Positions 22,528-22,703 of a stretch of DNA of 22,703 nucleotides are shown here, one piece after another; position 1 is the first letter of the stretch; every line of letters begins with the position of its first letter. Position numbers and translations under genes: made by a program. Origin of the DNA: CAZEIW01 sp964512305 (lineage in GTDB: Bacteria > Pseudomonadota > Gammaproteobacteria > Burkholderiales > Burkholderiaceae_F). Where the stretch lies: the NCBI GenBank assembly GCA_964512305.1, contig CAZEIW010000198.1:1-22703 (forward strand). The letters run 5' to 3'. The notes beneath the pieces are model-generated. The model ran no database searches. It saw only the letters and a list, made by a program, of their open reading frames with translations, and was not told the origin of the DNA.

Positions 22528-22660
22528 GCACACGGACCATGAACCGCGTGCCAGCAAGAATGACGCCCGTGAATGCCGCGGGGGGTGCTCGAGGGGGGGC
22601 GCAGCCACCCCTCGAAGCCGATCCTCCCGCTTTTCGGCTCCGAAGCTGCAGGCGCCAAAC
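22528..22660 (+). repeat. Right copy of 133-base dispersed repeat
   Basis: Reverse complement of bases 1-133 with two mismatches (131/133). It begins 79 bases after the IclR stop and has the same orientation relative to its upstream gene as the left copy has to the aminotransferase gene. A frame opens at 22539 and runs off the window edge, but the two mismatches between copies change codons in that frame, so coding is not supported. Confidence 0.93.
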
Positions 22661-22697
22661 GTCCAGGTACGCCGCCCTTCGGAGCTACGGTTCATGG
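22537..22697. repeat. Nested inverted repeats around the right repeat copy
   Basis: CCATGAACCG (22537-22546) and CGGTTCATGG (22688-22697) form a perfect 10-base inverted pair 141 bases apart. Inside the right half, GCTCCGAAG (22637-22645) pairs with CTTCGGAGC (22677-22685). This suggests an element about 160-170 bases long with terminal or structural inverted repeats; the corresponding outer part of the left copy would lie beyond base 1. Confidence 0.55.
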
Positions 22698-22703
22698 AAA
22701 GGG

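Noticed and set aside
1..22660. The 133-base inverted repeats as ends of a composite transposon
   Set aside because: The interior holds core genes (pyrD, aat, two tRNAs) in expected order and no transposase or integrase; the copies' position after stop codons suits a dispersed small element better.
22539..22703. Partial protein-coding gene running off the right edge, inside the repeat
   Set aside because: The frame is open on both strands, and both differences between the repeat copies change amino acids (CGG/CCG and CTC/TTC), with no sign of coding constraint.

Overview
High-GC (roughly two thirds G+C) chromosomal DNA, most likely from a betaproteobacterium of the Burkholderiales or a close relative. 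The lineage is inferred from the aat-bpt-pyrD gene order, the style of the proteins and very tight ATGA/GTGA gene junctions. There are 19 confident protein genes, two tRNAs, one probable gene remnant and several structured non-coding elements. No phage, transposase, CRISPR array or rRNA was seen.

Left part (1-7400): a serine-glyoxylate-type class V aminotransferase (-); a 544-base gap with palindromes; a conserved-looking but unrecognised 139-residue protein (+); a hexapeptide-repeat acyltransferase of the type often linked to phosphonate metabolism (+); tRNA-Lys(CUU) (-); and a VOC-fold protein (+) whose 3' end overlaps the 3' end of a large membrane GGDEF-EAL protein (-). Only 7 bases separate the GGDEF-EAL gene from an upstream type IV/GspG-like pseudopilin gene, suggesting co-transcription.

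Middle part (7400-12350): a minus-strand periplasmic sugar/alcohol-oxidising unit. It consists of a DoxX membrane protein, a Tat-signal small subunit, a GMC flavoprotein with an Fe-S cysteine cluster and a membrane-anchored three-haem cytochrome c. This resembles the FAD-dependent glucose/sorbitol/fructose/gluconate dehydrogenase complexes that pass electrons to the respiratory chain. Next to it, divergently, is a second VOC protein, with a small remnant reading frame in the space between. Initiator tRNA-Met (-) follows, with a clear promoter and a terminator shared with the VOC gene.

Right part (12490-17730): a five-gene ABC-2 exporter operon comprising a membrane-fusion lipoprotein, two separate ATPases with complementary motif defects, and two permeases. 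Four-base ATGA overlaps join the last four genes. Two hairpins, one containing part of the Shine-Dalgarno sequence, separate the lipoprotein from the first ATPase. After it come a zinc-ribbon Nudix hydrolase, aat, bpt (both transferases of the bacterial N-degron pathway), pyrD and thpR, closely packed, then an IclR-family regulator with its own promoter.

The most unusual feature is a 133-base repeat, 131/133 identical and in inverted orientation, at the two ends of the window (1-133 and 22528-22660). Both copies lie just downstream of a gene and have the same orientation relative to that gene. The right copy shows nested inverted repeats, so this looks like a dispersed, structured intergenic element rather than the ends of one large transposon.
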